From: an uncultured Clostridia bacterium
GTDB lineage: Bacteria > Bacillota > Clostridia > UBA1381
Direction: 5' to 3'
DNA length: 62,507 bases
NCBI GenBank assembly: GCA_934476675.1
Contig: CAKSOE010000013.1
Span: 1-62,507 of the forward strand
The translations under genes were made by a program, and so were the position numbers. This document shows positions 1-8,285 of this stretch, in pieces (the first letter of the stretch is position 1; the number at the start of each line of letters is the position of its first letter). The notes under the pieces were generated by a model, which did no database searches, was not told the DNA's origin, and saw nothing but the letters and a program-made list of their open reading frames with translations.

Positions 1-2
1 AA

Positions 3-122
3 GCAAATAATTTAAAAATTTATGATTATCTGGTATGGCTGTTTGAAAATATACATATTCTGCCGAAAACAGAATTGTTGCCATGGAGCAGTAAGATTCC
101 ACCAAATATACGCAAGGGTTAG
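3..122 (+). CDS. IS66-family transposase, C-terminal fragment
   Basis: This open frame runs in from the left edge and stops at TAG 120-122, so only the last 39 residues are visible. They read like the IS66 transposase C-terminus: an 'IYDYLVWLFENI' helix followed by 'ELLPWS' and a proline-containing tail. IS66 transposases are DDE enzymes that move their own element. Whether the full gene is intact cannot be seen. A hairpin terminator follows directly. The ISL3 remnant on the opposite strand shows that this edge has collected insertion sequences. Confidence 0.75.
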   Translation, partial: ANNLKIYDYLVWLFENIHILPKTELLPWSSKIPPNIRKG

Positions 123-147
123 GGGATGCTGAATGGCATCCTTTTTT
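123..147 (+). terminator. Rho-independent terminator after the IS66 fragment
   Basis: The stem GGATGC/GCATCC with a short loop is followed by TTTTTT. It lies immediately after the stop codon of the IS66 fragment. Confidence 0.75.
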
Positions 148-189
148 GGTTCGAACATTTACAGTGTGTATCATTTGACGCTTACCCTT

Positions 190-627
190 AATCTTGTTGT
201 TGCAGCCTTCGGTGAAACCGTTAGAGTACGGAACATCAAATGAGTTCAATATTCCGGTCTGTCAATTGATGAGTGTGTTTGAGCATTAGGTATATTCGGG
301 AATACCGCTGTTTTGTGCCGATAGTATCCAGTCAGCCATAAGCTTTTTGGCTTCTTCACGGCTTTGTGCGTCTATGACGGTATAGAATGCCTCTTTGAGG
401 TAGTATGCCTGTCTGAGTTCATCGGATATGTACATCATAGCGTTAATGCGTTCTGCCTCGTAGTCTTTCAGCTTTGATGAACGCTTAATCAAAAGCCGTT
501 TAGAGTGTTTGAACAGTTTTCTGTTTCTGTCGCCATATAGCTTCTGAACACGCTTTCGTACGTTATCAAATGCCCATAGTATCTGTCTGATAAAGTGGTA
601 ACGGTCAATAATCTGGCTCTTTGTCAA
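190..627 (-). pseudogene. ISL3-family transposase remnant
   Basis: Read on the minus strand, the frame opens at a TTG (627) with 'IIDRYHFIRQILWAFDNVRKR', the middle of an ISL3 DDE transposase. The N-terminal zinc-finger and first catalytic part are missing, and the bases just upstream carry in-frame stops. A TAA (286-288) and then a TGA that sits where a Trp codon is expected interrupt the frame. After them the same frame continues with the hallmark 'DVPYSNGFTEGCNNKIK'. Homology then ends near 190. The gene is therefore truncated at both ends and has two internal stops, a dead relic. The word TGTCAATTG occurs near both 258 and 620, which may mark a rearrangement. Confidence 0.8.
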
Positions 628-714
628 TTGTTGGGCTCAATGTCAATAGTTATGGTGAAGAAAATCCGCAAAGGAATAGACAGTCGAATAATGATAATTA
701 ATGACCTTGTAATG

Positions 715-1794
715 CTACTCAATTTTTTGCCATGGTTGATGTTGAGCCATGAATACATTTGCCAGATTTAAAAGTTCTTTCACATTTTCTATGCCGCACA
801 TATAGCAAAGTCGTTTGAGTCTGTATTTAATGCCGTTTACAGAGAAAAAATGCAATGCTGCTGTTTTTTCATAGGAATTACCATCAAGCAAAGATTTAAT
901 AATAGAAATGTCTTTTTCATTACAATAATCCAACAATTTTTCGATTTTTATGAGCTTTTTTATTTCATTGTCATTAAAGAATTTAGTATCGGATAATGTT
1001 GCTTTTTCAATGAAGGCTGAGTCTTTACTGATTGGGATATTATGGGTTGTTTCGCGCGGTATTATTTTGCTCTTTACATTTAATGTAATATATCCTGTGT
1101 TTTTAATTTTCGTGATAAAAGGCAGGATTTCAATCAGAGACATACCATAGTCGCTGTAATTTTGCGAAACAGAAGTGATTGCAGGTTTATATCTTTGTGC
1201 TATTCTGGAATCGCCAAAGCTGACTATATATAATTTATCTATAAATGCAGGTGCATATTTTTTCAGATAATTCAGAAGAGAAATCGCCGCAAAATCATTT
1301 GTACATATTACCGAGTTATATTTCTCTATATCTTCAAAAAAGGCTTGACAGCATTTTATCAGATTACCGAAGTTGTAGTAAACTTTATTTTTGTCTGTAA
1401 AAGCAGTAAGCCGTACACTGTCGGTTAAAGAAGATGGATTAACTCCAAATAGTGCAGTTTCGGTTTTTTTACAGTGTTTTAAATACAATAAGACATCTTT
1501 CATGGCAGAATATAAATCAGTACATATATTATTAACAGCCAAATCGGAAGGTCTGTTACTTATCAGAACAATAGGTACAGAGTGTGCGGATTTTGCTTTA
1601 TTCACGGCATTGTATATCCAATTGGAGCTTGTAGCGATGATTGATATTACATCATCTTCGTTTGTGTGAAAATCACATGTTTCAACTTGAATTTTAATTC
1701 TTTTGTGCATTGCACGTTCGATAAGCCCTTTTTGAATAGCACTGCACCAAGTGCTTTGATTATATTCAGGTTCGGTTATTACGTGAATAGTCAA
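715..1794 (-). CDS. Sugar-sensing regulator: periplasmic-binding-like domain with C-terminal helix-turn-helix
   Basis: The protein has 359 residues. Residues 1-250 resemble the LacI/periplasmic-binding sensor fold: hydrophobic strands alternate with helices, and 'VICTNDFAAISLLNYL' and 'LYIVSFGDSRIAQRY' match the second lobe of that fold. The LacI-type N-terminal DNA-binding domain is absent. Residues about 290-350 instead look like a LuxR/GerE-type helix-turn-helix ('SLLDGNSYEKTAALHFF', then 'GIKYRLKRLCYMCGI'). It lies divergent from the dgo operon and is its probable regulator, with a galactose- or galactonate-related ligand. Both the ligand and the direction of control are inference. The start is an ATG with no strong ribosome binding site. 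Confidence 0.7.
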   Translation of the reverse strand: MTIHVITEPEYNQSTWCSAIQKGLIERAMHKRIKIQVETCDFHTNEDDVISIIATSSNWIYNAVNKAKSAHSVPIVLISNRPSDLAVNNICTDLYSAMKDVLLYLKHCKKTETALFGVNPSSLTDSVRLTAFTDKNKVYYNFGNLIKCCQAFFEDIEKYNSVICTNDFAAISLLNYLKKYAPAFIDKLYIVSFGDSRIAQRYKPAITSVSQNYSDYGMSLIEILPFITKIKNTGYITLNVKSKIIPRETTHNIPISKDSAFIEKATLSDTKFFNDNEIKKLIKIEKLLDYCNEKDISIIKSLLDGNSYEKTAALHFFSVNGIKYRLKRLCYMCGIENVKELLNLANVFMAQHQPWQKIE

Positions 1795-1867
1795 ATCTAC
1801 ACCTTCTCGCTTTTTGTATTATTAAAGTCATTTTGCATTTTTATTATAGCATAACAAAAAACAAAAG

Positions 1868-1905
1868 GCAAGAAAATCATGTAAAAGTCAGACGTTTTTT
1901 CTTGC
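1868..1905. promoter_or_regulatory. Inverted repeat in the regulator/dgoD intergenic region, candidate operator
   Basis: The arms GCAAGAAAA (1868-1876) and TTTTCTTGC (1897-1905) form a perfect 9-bp inverted repeat with a 20-bp spacer. The right arm overlaps the proposed -35 of the dgoD promoter. A binding site for the divergently encoded regulator is a reasonable inference. Confidence 0.4.
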
Positions 1906-1934
1906 TTGCTTATAGGATATAGATAGTATAGAAT
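1906..1934 (+). promoter_or_regulatory. Probable promoter of the dgo operon
   Basis: TTGCTT (1906-1911), 17 bp, then TAGAAT (1929-1934). This is a moderate match to the housekeeping sigma factor consensus, about 40 bp before the dgoD start codon. Confidence 0.45.
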
Positions 1935-1974
1935 ATAAAAAAGAAAAGAGTTAAATACGGAACGGAGAGAAATT

Positions 1975-3126
1975 ATGAAAATAACAAAATTAGAAGTCAT
2001 TAAAGTAAAACCGAGATGGATGTTCTTAAAGATGCATACAGATGCAGATATTTACGGTTTAGGCGAGCCTGTTTTGGAGGGGCATTGCACATCTGTCGAG
2101 GCTGTGATCAGGGAGTTTGAGGAATATCTGATAGGAAAAGATCCTATGCGGATCGAGCATCATGTTCAAGCACTTTACCGGGGAGGATTTTACCGCGGCG
2201 GCCCGCTGATGTTATCGGCAATAAGCGGAATAGAACAAGCGATGTGGGATATTAAGGGGAAATACTATAATTGCCCTGTTTATGAAATGCTTGGCGGCAG
2301 ATGCAGAGATAAAATCAGAATGTATACACATATAAAAAGAGCGGGAACAGCCGGAGAATTCCCGATAGAGGAGATGATGAATATTGCGGAGGAACGTCTA
2401 AGAGCAGGATATACCGCTCTGAAATATTCGATTATTCCGCCGATAAAAGCTGTTGAAAATCCGGAAAATACCGAAAAGCATATTGAACGTTTTGCAAAAA
2501 TTCGTGAAAAAATAGGAAATAGTATAGATTTGGCGATAGATTTCCATGGACGTGTTTCTCCGGCAATGGCAAATGTTCTTATAGAAAAACTGAAGCCCTA
2601 CAATCCGATGTTTATAGAAGAACCGTGTCTGCCGGAAAATGTTGATTGCATGGTAAACATTTCGAGAAAAACAACAGTCCCTATTGCGGCAGGTGAAAGA
2701 CTGTTTGGAAAATGGCAGTACAGAGAACTTATCGAAAAGCAAGCCGTAAGTATTGTACAGCCGGATATTTGTCATGTTGGAGGAATTTATGAGGGAAGAA
2801 AAGTTGCCGCAATGATGGAAATGTATTATGGCTCTGTCGCACCGCACAATCCGCTCGGCCCGATATCATTGGCATCGTGTATACAACTTGATGCAAGCAT
2901 ACCAAACTTCCTTATCCAGGAACATCCCGGAAATGCGGACAAGTCTGACTTGGGAGTAGGTTATATAAAGGAACCGTTTGTTATAAAGAACGGTTACATT
3001 GATGTTCCGACAAAGCCGGGACTGGGTGTAGAACTTGATGAAGAAGCTTTAAAGGATAAGTTGTATGACGGAAAGTGGACTACCCCTCGTCAGTATTATG
3101 AGGACGGCAGTAATGCCGATTGGTAA
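1975..3126 (+). CDS. dgoD: D-galactonate dehydratase
   Basis: The 383-residue protein belongs to the mandelate racemase branch of the enolase superfamily and should dehydrate D-galactonate to 2-keto-3-deoxy-D-galactonate in the cytoplasm. The Mg ligands are visible as D189 ('AIDFHGR'), E215 ('FIEEP') and E241 ('AAGERLF'). The catalytic histidines are H191 and H291 ('APHNPLG'). All sit at a constant offset of +6 from the E. coli DgoD residues 183, 185, 209, 235 and 285. It heads a tight operon with the KDPGal aldolase and the KDGal kinase, which fixes the pathway. A related acid-sugar dehydratase or 3,6-anhydrogalactonate cycloisomerase is possible but less likely given the two histidines. The ATG is preceded by ACGGAGAG. 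Confidence 0.88.
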   Translation: MKITKLEVIKVKPRWMFLKMHTDADIYGLGEPVLEGHCTSVEAVIREFEEYLIGKDPMRIEHHVQALYRGGFYRGGPLMLSAISGIEQAMWDIKGKYYNCPVYEMLGGRCRDKIRMYTHIKRAGTAGEFPIEEMMNIAEERLRAGYTALKYSIIPPIKAVENPENTEKHIERFAKIREKIGNSIDLAIDFHGRVSPAMANVLIEKLKPYNPMFIEEPCLPENVDCMVNISRKTTVPIAAGERLFGKWQYRELIEKQAVSIVQPDICHVGGIYEGRKVAAMMEMYYGSVAPHNPLGPISLASCIQLDASIPNFLIQEHPGNADKSDLGVGYIKEPFVIKNGYIDVPTKPGLGVELDEEALKDKLYDGKWTTPRQYYEDGSNADW

Positions 3127-3157
3127 AAAGATAATCAATAGTTAAAAGGAGATTGTT

Positions 3158-3808
3158 ATGCGTAAAGAAATCATAGATACAATCATGAAGAACAAAATTA
3201 TAGTTATTGTACGCGGTGTTGAACATGATAAGCTGCTCCCTCTTGCGGAAGCATTGTATGCAGGCGGAGTACGCGCATTGGAAATAACGTACACTCATGA
3301 GGATAGGCGTCTTGACGAAAAAACGGCTGACGGAATACGGAGTCTTTCGGAGCATTTTCAGAATAAGATGCTCATAGGAGCAGGGACGGTAACGGAAGTA
3401 AGTCAAGTTGAACTTACAAAAAAGGCAGGCGGAAAGTTTATTATCTCACCTGATACGAATGAAGCGATTATAAGAAAAACATCTGAGCTTGATATGGTTT
3501 CAATTCCGGGAGCATTGACACCGACCGAAATTGAGACAGCGTATAAAAGCGGAGCGGATTTCGTAAAGCTATTTCCGATAACTGTGCTCGGCACAGACTA
3601 TGTAAAGGCAATAAAAGCCCCGTTATCGGGAATCAGACTGCTCGGTGTGGGCGGAATAAACGAAAATAATATGAGCGAATACAGTAAGGCAGGAATATGC
3701 GGCTTCGGAATAGGCTCAAATCTTGTCAATAAACAATTTATATCGGAAGGTAACTTTAAGGCTATCACCGATTTAACAAAAAAATTCATATCAAACCTCG
3801 GAGAATAG
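3158..3808 (+). CDS. dgoA: 2-dehydro-3-deoxy-6-phosphogalactonate (KDPGal) aldolase
   Basis: The class I KDPG/KDPGal aldolase has 216 residues, the normal length. It cleaves the phosphorylated keto-deoxy acid to pyruvate and glyceraldehyde 3-phosphate. Visible features are the catalytic glutamate E42 ('ALEITY'), the phosphate-site 'GAGTV' (74-78), and the Schiff-base lysine K137 in 'FVKLFP'. It lies 31 bp after dgoD and 3 bp before the kinase gene. From sequence alone it could also act on the gluconate-derived epimer (Eda), but the neighbours favour the galacto form. Confidence 0.88.
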   Translation: MRKEIIDTIMKNKIIVIVRGVEHDKLLPLAEALYAGGVRALEITYTHEDRRLDEKTADGIRSLSEHFQNKMLIGAGTVTEVSQVELTKKAGGKFIISPDTNEAIIRKTSELDMVSIPGALTPTEIETAYKSGADFVKLFPITVLGTDYVKAIKAPLSGIRLLGVGGINENNMSEYSKAGICGFGIGSNLVNKQFISEGNFKAITDLTKKFISNLGE

Positions 3809-3811
3809 AAC

Positions 3812-4741
3812 ATGAAATACTTAACCATTGACGGAGGTACAACGAATACTCGGATATTCCTTGTTTCTGACGGTGAAATTACAGATTGCATAAAAAAGAA
3901 TATCGGCGCATCAAAGGGATTGGGACATAGAGAGGCTTTTTATTCAATCTTGAAAAACACAATATCGGAGATTCTGACCCGAAACAATATACAGTCTTTT
4001 GAGATAAATAAAATAATAGCGTCGGGAATGATTACGAGTGAGGGAGGAATTTGTAGCCTTGAACACTTAACTGTTCCGGTCGGAATAAAAGAACTTCATG
4101 ACAACATCGCAATTATGAGTATTCCCGAAATATCCGATATTGATTTTGCTTTTATCCGCGGAGTGAAAATCAGCGGAGAAGATTTTGAAAAGTCTGACAT
4201 GATGCGCGGCGAAGAGACAGAACTGTTTGGATTGGAAGAAAAACTTCGGGCAGAAAGTGCATACATACTCCCGGGTTCTCATTCAAAATGTATAATAACC
4301 GATAAAAAAGGGCGTATTGTGGATTTTTCAACTTTTATGACAGGTGAAATGTTTGCTGCGCTTATGGAAAACACAATTCTTAAAGGTTCGGTTGACATTT
4401 GTGATGAATTTAATTGGGAATATTTATGTAAAGGATATTTGCTGTGTGAGGAAAACGGAGTTAATGCTGCGCTTTTCAAGACACGTATTCTTGATAAAAT
4501 GTATCATTCCGATAAAAATGCGGTATACAGCTTTTTTGAGGGAGTTATTTTACATGATGAGATTAAAAAAATAATATCATTACCGGTGAAAAGAATCGTT
4601 CTCGGCGGAAAAAAGCAAATACGTATTCCTATGTATTATCTGATAAAAAAGTATTCGGATATACAGGTTGTATGCATGGAGGATTCAATTTGTGAGATGT
4701 CTGTACCGAAAGGCGCAGTCAGAATTTTTGAAAATGTATAA
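3812..4741 (+). CDS. dgoK: 2-dehydro-3-deoxygalactonokinase
   Basis: The DgoK-family sugar-acid kinase has 309 residues. It phosphorylates 2-keto-3-deoxygalactonate at O6, feeding the aldolase encoded just before it. The N-terminal phosphate-binding loop 'TIDGGTTNTRIFLV' is at residues 5-18, and 'MMRGEETELFG' and 'LPGSHSKCI' are typical DgoK segments. The start follows the aldolase stop by only 3 bp, suggesting translational coupling. It has no signal peptide and is cytoplasmic. Confidence 0.87.
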   Translation: MKYLTIDGGTTNTRIFLVSDGEITDCIKKNIGASKGLGHREAFYSILKNTISEILTRNNIQSFEINKIIASGMITSEGGICSLEHLTVPVGIKELHDNIAIMSIPEISDIDFAFIRGVKISGEDFEKSDMMRGEETELFGLEEKLRAESAYILPGSHSKCIITDKKGRIVDFSTFMTGEMFAALMENTILKGSVDICDEFNWEYLCKGYLLCEENGVNAALFKTRILDKMYHSDKNAVYSFFEGVILHDEIKKIISLPVKRIVLGGKKQIRIPMYYLIKKYSDIQVVCMEDSICEMSVPKGAVRIFENV

Positions 4742-4770
4742 GAGCTGTTAAATGAGAGGAGCTGTAAGAA

Positions 4771-5544
4771 ATGACAAAGTCGGTTTTTGTAACGGGCGGC
4801 TGCTATGGTACGGGATATGCTGTTGCCGAACGGTTTGCACGGGAGGGATATAACGTTTTTATAAGCGGTCGTGATCAAAGTAAAGCAAATGCAGCCGCAA
4901 AAGCTATTTCGGAAAAATATAATGTTTATGCAAAAGGTTATCGGACAGAGAAGTTTGATCAAGAGGAAGTATATAAAATTTTTTCCGATATTGACATAAA
5001 CGGATACAATATTGAAAGCATTGTTTTAAATGCGGCTAATCTGGGTATCAATCAGGAAAGCTTGACTGTAAATGTTGAGGACTTTTTTGAAGTGTACAGA
5101 ATAAATGTTTTGTGGAATTTTATGATGGCACGTGAGGCGGCAAAACAAATGAAAAAAATACATAAAGGTTCGGTTGTGTTCATAACTTCAAATTCGGCTT
5201 TGCGGGTGACCGAAAACAGGTGTGCGTATTGTTCTTCAAAGAGTGCAATACTTGCCATGTCAAAGTCGTTTGCGGTGGATTGGGGAAAATACGGTATTCG
5301 CTCCAATTGTGTTCTGCCCGGAATGATAAAAACAGAACGCTGGGAGAAGAATATTAATAATTGCAAATATTATCTGGCAAACTATACACCTATTGAAGAC
5401 ATAGCTGATTTTTCCGATATTGCAAATGCCGTATGGTATTTTGCAAGTGATGCGGCAAAAAACATAACCGGAGCAGAATTGGCAGTTGACGGGGGAATGC
5501 TCGCACAGCTGACGCCAAACATTGAAAGGGAACTTTATAGGTGA
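4771..5544 (+). CDS. Short-chain dehydrogenase/reductase, possible galactose 1-dehydrogenase
   Basis: The classical SDR has 257 residues. The nucleotide-binding motif TGGCYGTG is at 8-15, 'NAA' at 87-89, a catalytic Ser at 140 or 142, and the YxxxK pair is Y153/K157. The C-terminal 'LAVDGGML' is common in sugar and acyl SDRs. The family reaction is NAD(P)-dependent oxidation or reduction of a hydroxyl group. It is encoded between galactonate catabolism and an aldose epimerase, so oxidation of a galactose-type sugar to its lactone is a good guess. The substrate cannot be read from the sequence. Confidence 0.75.
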   Translation: MTKSVFVTGGCYGTGYAVAERFAREGYNVFISGRDQSKANAAAKAISEKYNVYAKGYRTEKFDQEEVYKIFSDIDINGYNIESIVLNAANLGINQESLTVNVEDFFEVYRINVLWNFMMAREAAKQMKKIHKGSVVFITSNSALRVTENRCAYCSSKSAILAMSKSFAVDWGKYGIRSNCVLPGMIKTERWEKNINNCKYYLANYTPIEDIADFSDIANAVWYFASDAAKNITGAELAVDGGMLAQLTPNIERELYR

Positions 5545-5554
5545 GAATGGAAAA

Positions 5555-6484
5555 ATGGTAATAGAAATACATTCGGGGGATTATACGGCTTTAATCAATC
5601 CGCAAAGAGGAGCAAACTGTATAAGTCTCAGAAATTCGCGATACAATGCTAAGATTTTAAGAGAGCAGAATACTTCGGGGGACATCGACAATCCTTTTTT
5701 GTATGGTATGCCGATCCTTTATCCGGTAAACAGAATATCCGGCGGTCAATTTGAATTTGAAGGACGGATCTATAAATTCCCTATCAATGAGCCTGCGACA
5801 AACTGTCATTTGCATGGTATGCTGCATGAGACGGCATTTGAAATCATACAGAAAGGGGAAAGTTTTATAAAGTGTGCTTTTGAAAATAAGTACCTTGATT
5901 TTCCGCATAAGTTTCGTATTGAAATAATATATAGTATTTCAGCGGAAGGATTGATGCAGAAAACAACAATCACCAATCTTTCCGATAAGAATATGCCTAA
6001 TTTTCTCGGCTATCATACTACATTCAATATTCCGTTTATAGAGGGAACAAAGCCTGATGATGTGCGGCTTTTTGCGGAAATAGGAGATGAGATTGAAAGA
6101 AATATGGATGTATATCTGCCAACAGGTCGGATTTTGCCTTATGATGAAATTTCAAAGAAAATAAACAGCGGTACATTTATACCAACCGAAAAATCCATCA
6201 GCAGACATTATAAAGCAAGCGGTAAAGGGAGAATCGAATTAATTGATACAAAACAAAAAGTAAAGCTTGTATATGAAAATGATAAAAAATTTGGCTGGAG
6301 ATTATTTTATAACGGGAATGCAGAAGAATATATATGTCTTGAACCAATGACGTGTATGGCAAATTGCCCTAACGCACCATTTGAATGCGAGTATACAGGC
6401 TTTGACAGCATACCGCCGCAGTCAACAAAAGAATATATCTCTAAAATAAGATTGGAAAAATATTTGGAAAAAGAAAACCAATGA
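5555..6484 (+). CDS. Aldose 1-epimerase (mutarotase) family protein
   Basis: The start chosen is ATG 5555, preceded by AGGTGAG about 9 bp upstream, rather than a TTG at 5522 that overlaps the SDR gene. This gives 309 residues. The GalM-type residues are present: the 'HLHG' histidines (85-88), H154 in 'GYHTTF', and the glutamate E263 in 'CLEPM'. Mutarotases interconvert the alpha and beta anomers of free aldoses. Here that could supply the anomer used by the adjacent SDR or by a kinase. The frame is intact and cytoplasmic. The exact sugar is unknown. Confidence 0.78.
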   Translation: MVIEIHSGDYTALINPQRGANCISLRNSRYNAKILREQNTSGDIDNPFLYGMPILYPVNRISGGQFEFEGRIYKFPINEPATNCHLHGMLHETAFEIIQKGESFIKCAFENKYLDFPHKFRIEIIYSISAEGLMQKTTITNLSDKNMPNFLGYHTTFNIPFIEGTKPDDVRLFAEIGDEIERNMDVYLPTGRILPYDEISKKINSGTFIPTEKSISRHYKASGKGRIELIDTKQKVKLVYENDKKFGWRLFYNGNAEEYICLEPMTCMANCPNAPFECEYTGFDSIPPQSTKEYISKIRLEKYLEKENQ

Positions 6485-6599
6485 ATATTCTTTAAATTAC
6501 ATAAGGTTTGACATATAAATCACGGTAATAAAAAGAGTATGTATTCAAAAACAGGAGTGTTTGCGGCACAATATTTTAAGGATTTACGAGGTGAGGTAA

Positions 6600-7276
6600 G
6601 TGAAAATAACATGGATTGGACAAGCGGGACTGCTTATTGAAACAGGCGAAAAGAAAATTATGGTTGATCCGTATTTGTCCGACAGCGTTGAGGCGATTAA
6701 CCCTAAAAATTGGAGGCGTGTAGCGGTTGATGAGAGTTTGTTTGAAGAAGATATAGATATGATTGTCATAACACATGACCATCTTGACCATCTTGATCCG
6801 CAAACCTTAGAAAGATTTTTGAAAAAGGATAAGATTTTGACTGTACTGGCTCCGTATAATGCGTGGCAGCAGGTAAGAAAGAATGGCAAAAATCATAATT
6901 ATGTCATGTTTAATCGCGTACGGTTTGGACGCAGGACGGTATCATCTTTACAGCGGTTAAAGCAGAACATTCGGACTTGACGGCGATCGGATTTATCATA
7001 GATGACGGTGAATTTAAAGTGTATGTGACGGGTGACACTTTATATAATAAGGATATTTTCCCGGAGCTGCCGAAAAATCTTGACGCCGTATTTTTGCCGG
7101 TAAATGGGGTGGGCAACAACATGAATATTTCCGATGCAAAGCAGTTTGCTAAAATGACGGAGGCAAAAAAGGCAATTCCGATTCACTGGGGGATGTTTGA
7201 TGAACTTGATGTTTCGGATTTTGATCTTGTTAATGCAATTATACCAAAAATATATGAGGAGGTACAATTTGAATGA
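6600..7276 (+). pseudogene. Metallo-beta-lactamase-fold hydrolase (UlaG-like), frameshifted
   Basis: A GTG start at 6600 opens an MBL-fold protein ('TWIGQAGLLIETGEKKI', then the metal motif HDHLDH at 59-64). Near position 6918 the frame is lost: the 5' part runs out to a stop at 6978-6980. The continuation ('TVWTQDGIIFTAVKAEHSD', 'YVTGDTLY', 'IPIHWGMFD') lies in another frame and ends at 7276. One extra base near 6918 would restore a single protein of about 225 residues. It resembles the UlaG lactonase group, so a lactonase role in the galactonate pathway is conceivable. It is either a recent pseudogene or a sequencing error. Codon quality is good on both sides, so decay, if real, is young. 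Confidence 0.75.
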
Positions 7277-7304
7277 GGGAGAGATATAAAAGAGCTTTTG
7301 CTTT

Positions 7305-7336
7305 AAAGGGGGTCAAGCGTTAGACACCCCTTTTTT
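7305..7336 (+). terminator. Terminator of the dgo operon
   Basis: AAAGGGG-GTC pairs with GAC-CCCCTTT with one bulged A, followed by a T run. It lies between the convergent operon end and the AraC gene. Confidence 0.75.
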
Positions 7337-7355
7337 GAAAGCGGCTCTCGGTAGC

Positions 7356-8192
7356 TTATTTCTGAAAAAGCTTTCTGAATTCTCCGGGGGTTAATCCGGT
7401 GTACTGCTTAAATTTGTGAGAAAAGTGTGCCGTATCTGAAAATGAAAGTTTGTGAGCAATCGTTTCAAGCGATAGATTACTTGTTTTTAATAAATCTGTT
7501 GCATATTCTATTTTAGCAATAGATATGTACTCATTCGGTGATAAACCAAAACAATGTTTAAATTGTCTTGTTAAATATGACCTGTTCAGATTGACGTATT
7601 GGCTGAGCTCATCGACCGTAAGCTTTGTGGTAATGCGCCGTTCGATAAAATTTTTAGCACGAGTCATTTTATTATTATCAATTTGTTGATCATTTGCCTT
7701 ATAAAAGTCGGATATTGAAATTACCAGCTTAAATAAAAGTGTTTCCAATTCATGATCCATATTCGGTGCACCTTTTTTTACCAATTCGAGTATGGCTTCT
7801 AATTCAAAAGGCGATTGTGTATGCGGTAAATAGTGAACGTTTTCCACCTTATATAACTTCAATAAAGCAAGAAAAAATTCCGGATCTCCATTTAAAGTAA
7901 GAAAAATCTTTTTCCATGGGGTTTTACGATTAGCATAGTAATGGTGATATGCATTTGGATGCAAAATAAAAAAATCACCGGCAGAAATATGATAGGTTTC
8001 ACTGTTATGCTGAACAAATCCGGAACCTTCATATACATATTCTATTGAAAAATGACTGCTGTTTTTTCGATGTATTTCGTACTTTGCGTCAGGATATGAA
8101 ATACCTGCTGAGCAAGCAAGAATTTTAGAATGTAATGCACCAAGATGTACATAAATTTCTTCATCGAAGCCTTCCAAGCTTTGTTGTATCAA
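7356..8192 (-). CDS. AraC-family transcriptional regulator with cupin sensor domain
   Basis: Residues about 20-130 form the AraC cupin-like sensor ('YVYEGSGFVQHNSETYHISAG', then 'FFILHPNAYHHY'). Residues about 180-275 carry the two AraC helix-turn-helices ('LTVDELSQYVNLNRSYLTRQF', then 'LETIAHKLSFSDTAHFSHKF'). The start chosen is TTG 8192, with GGGGGG 9 bp upstream, giving 278 residues. The longer frame from 8264 has no ribosome site. It is divergent from the ABC transporter operon and is its likely activator, responding to an imported or cytoplasmic sugar. Confidence 0.85.
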   Translation of the reverse strand: MIQQSLEGFDEEIYVHLGALHSKILACSAGISYPDAKYEIHRKNSSHFSIEYVYEGSGFVQHNSETYHISAGDFFILHPNAYHHYYANRKTPWKKIFLTLNGDPEFFLALLKLYKVENVHYLPHTQSPFELEAILELVKKGAPNMDHELETLLFKLVISISDFYKANDQQIDNNKMTRAKNFIERRITTKLTVDELSQYVNLNRSYLTRQFKHCFGLSPNEYISIAKIEYATDLLKTSNLSLETIAHKLSFSDTAHFSHKFKQYTGLTPGEFRKLFQK

Positions 8193-8244
8193 TGTTATTT
8201 TCCCCCCTTGCCTTTTCTCAGATTCATGAGAAATATTTCCATTA

Positions 8245-8279
8245 AAAAAGTCACATACATACAATTAAAAAGTCACATA
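8245..8279. promoter_or_regulatory. Direct repeat, candidate AraC operator
   Basis: The 13-mer AAAAAGTCACATA occurs at 8245-8257 and again at 8267-8279, exactly 22 bp (two helical turns) apart. The second copy ends 6 bp before the -35 of the transporter promoter. That is the usual arrangement for AraC activators. Confidence 0.55.
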
Positions 8280-8285
8280 TGAATA

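Noticed and set aside
2398..2847. 149-residue minus-strand frame inside dgoD
   Set aside because: The opposite strand encodes an enzyme with all catalytic residues in place; the minus product is Cys/His/Phe-rich shadow sequence.
8193..8264. N-terminal extension of the AraC regulator from ATG 8264
   Set aside because: No ribosome site precedes 8264, while TTG 8192 has GGGGGG at the right distance; the extension also covers one direct-repeat copy.
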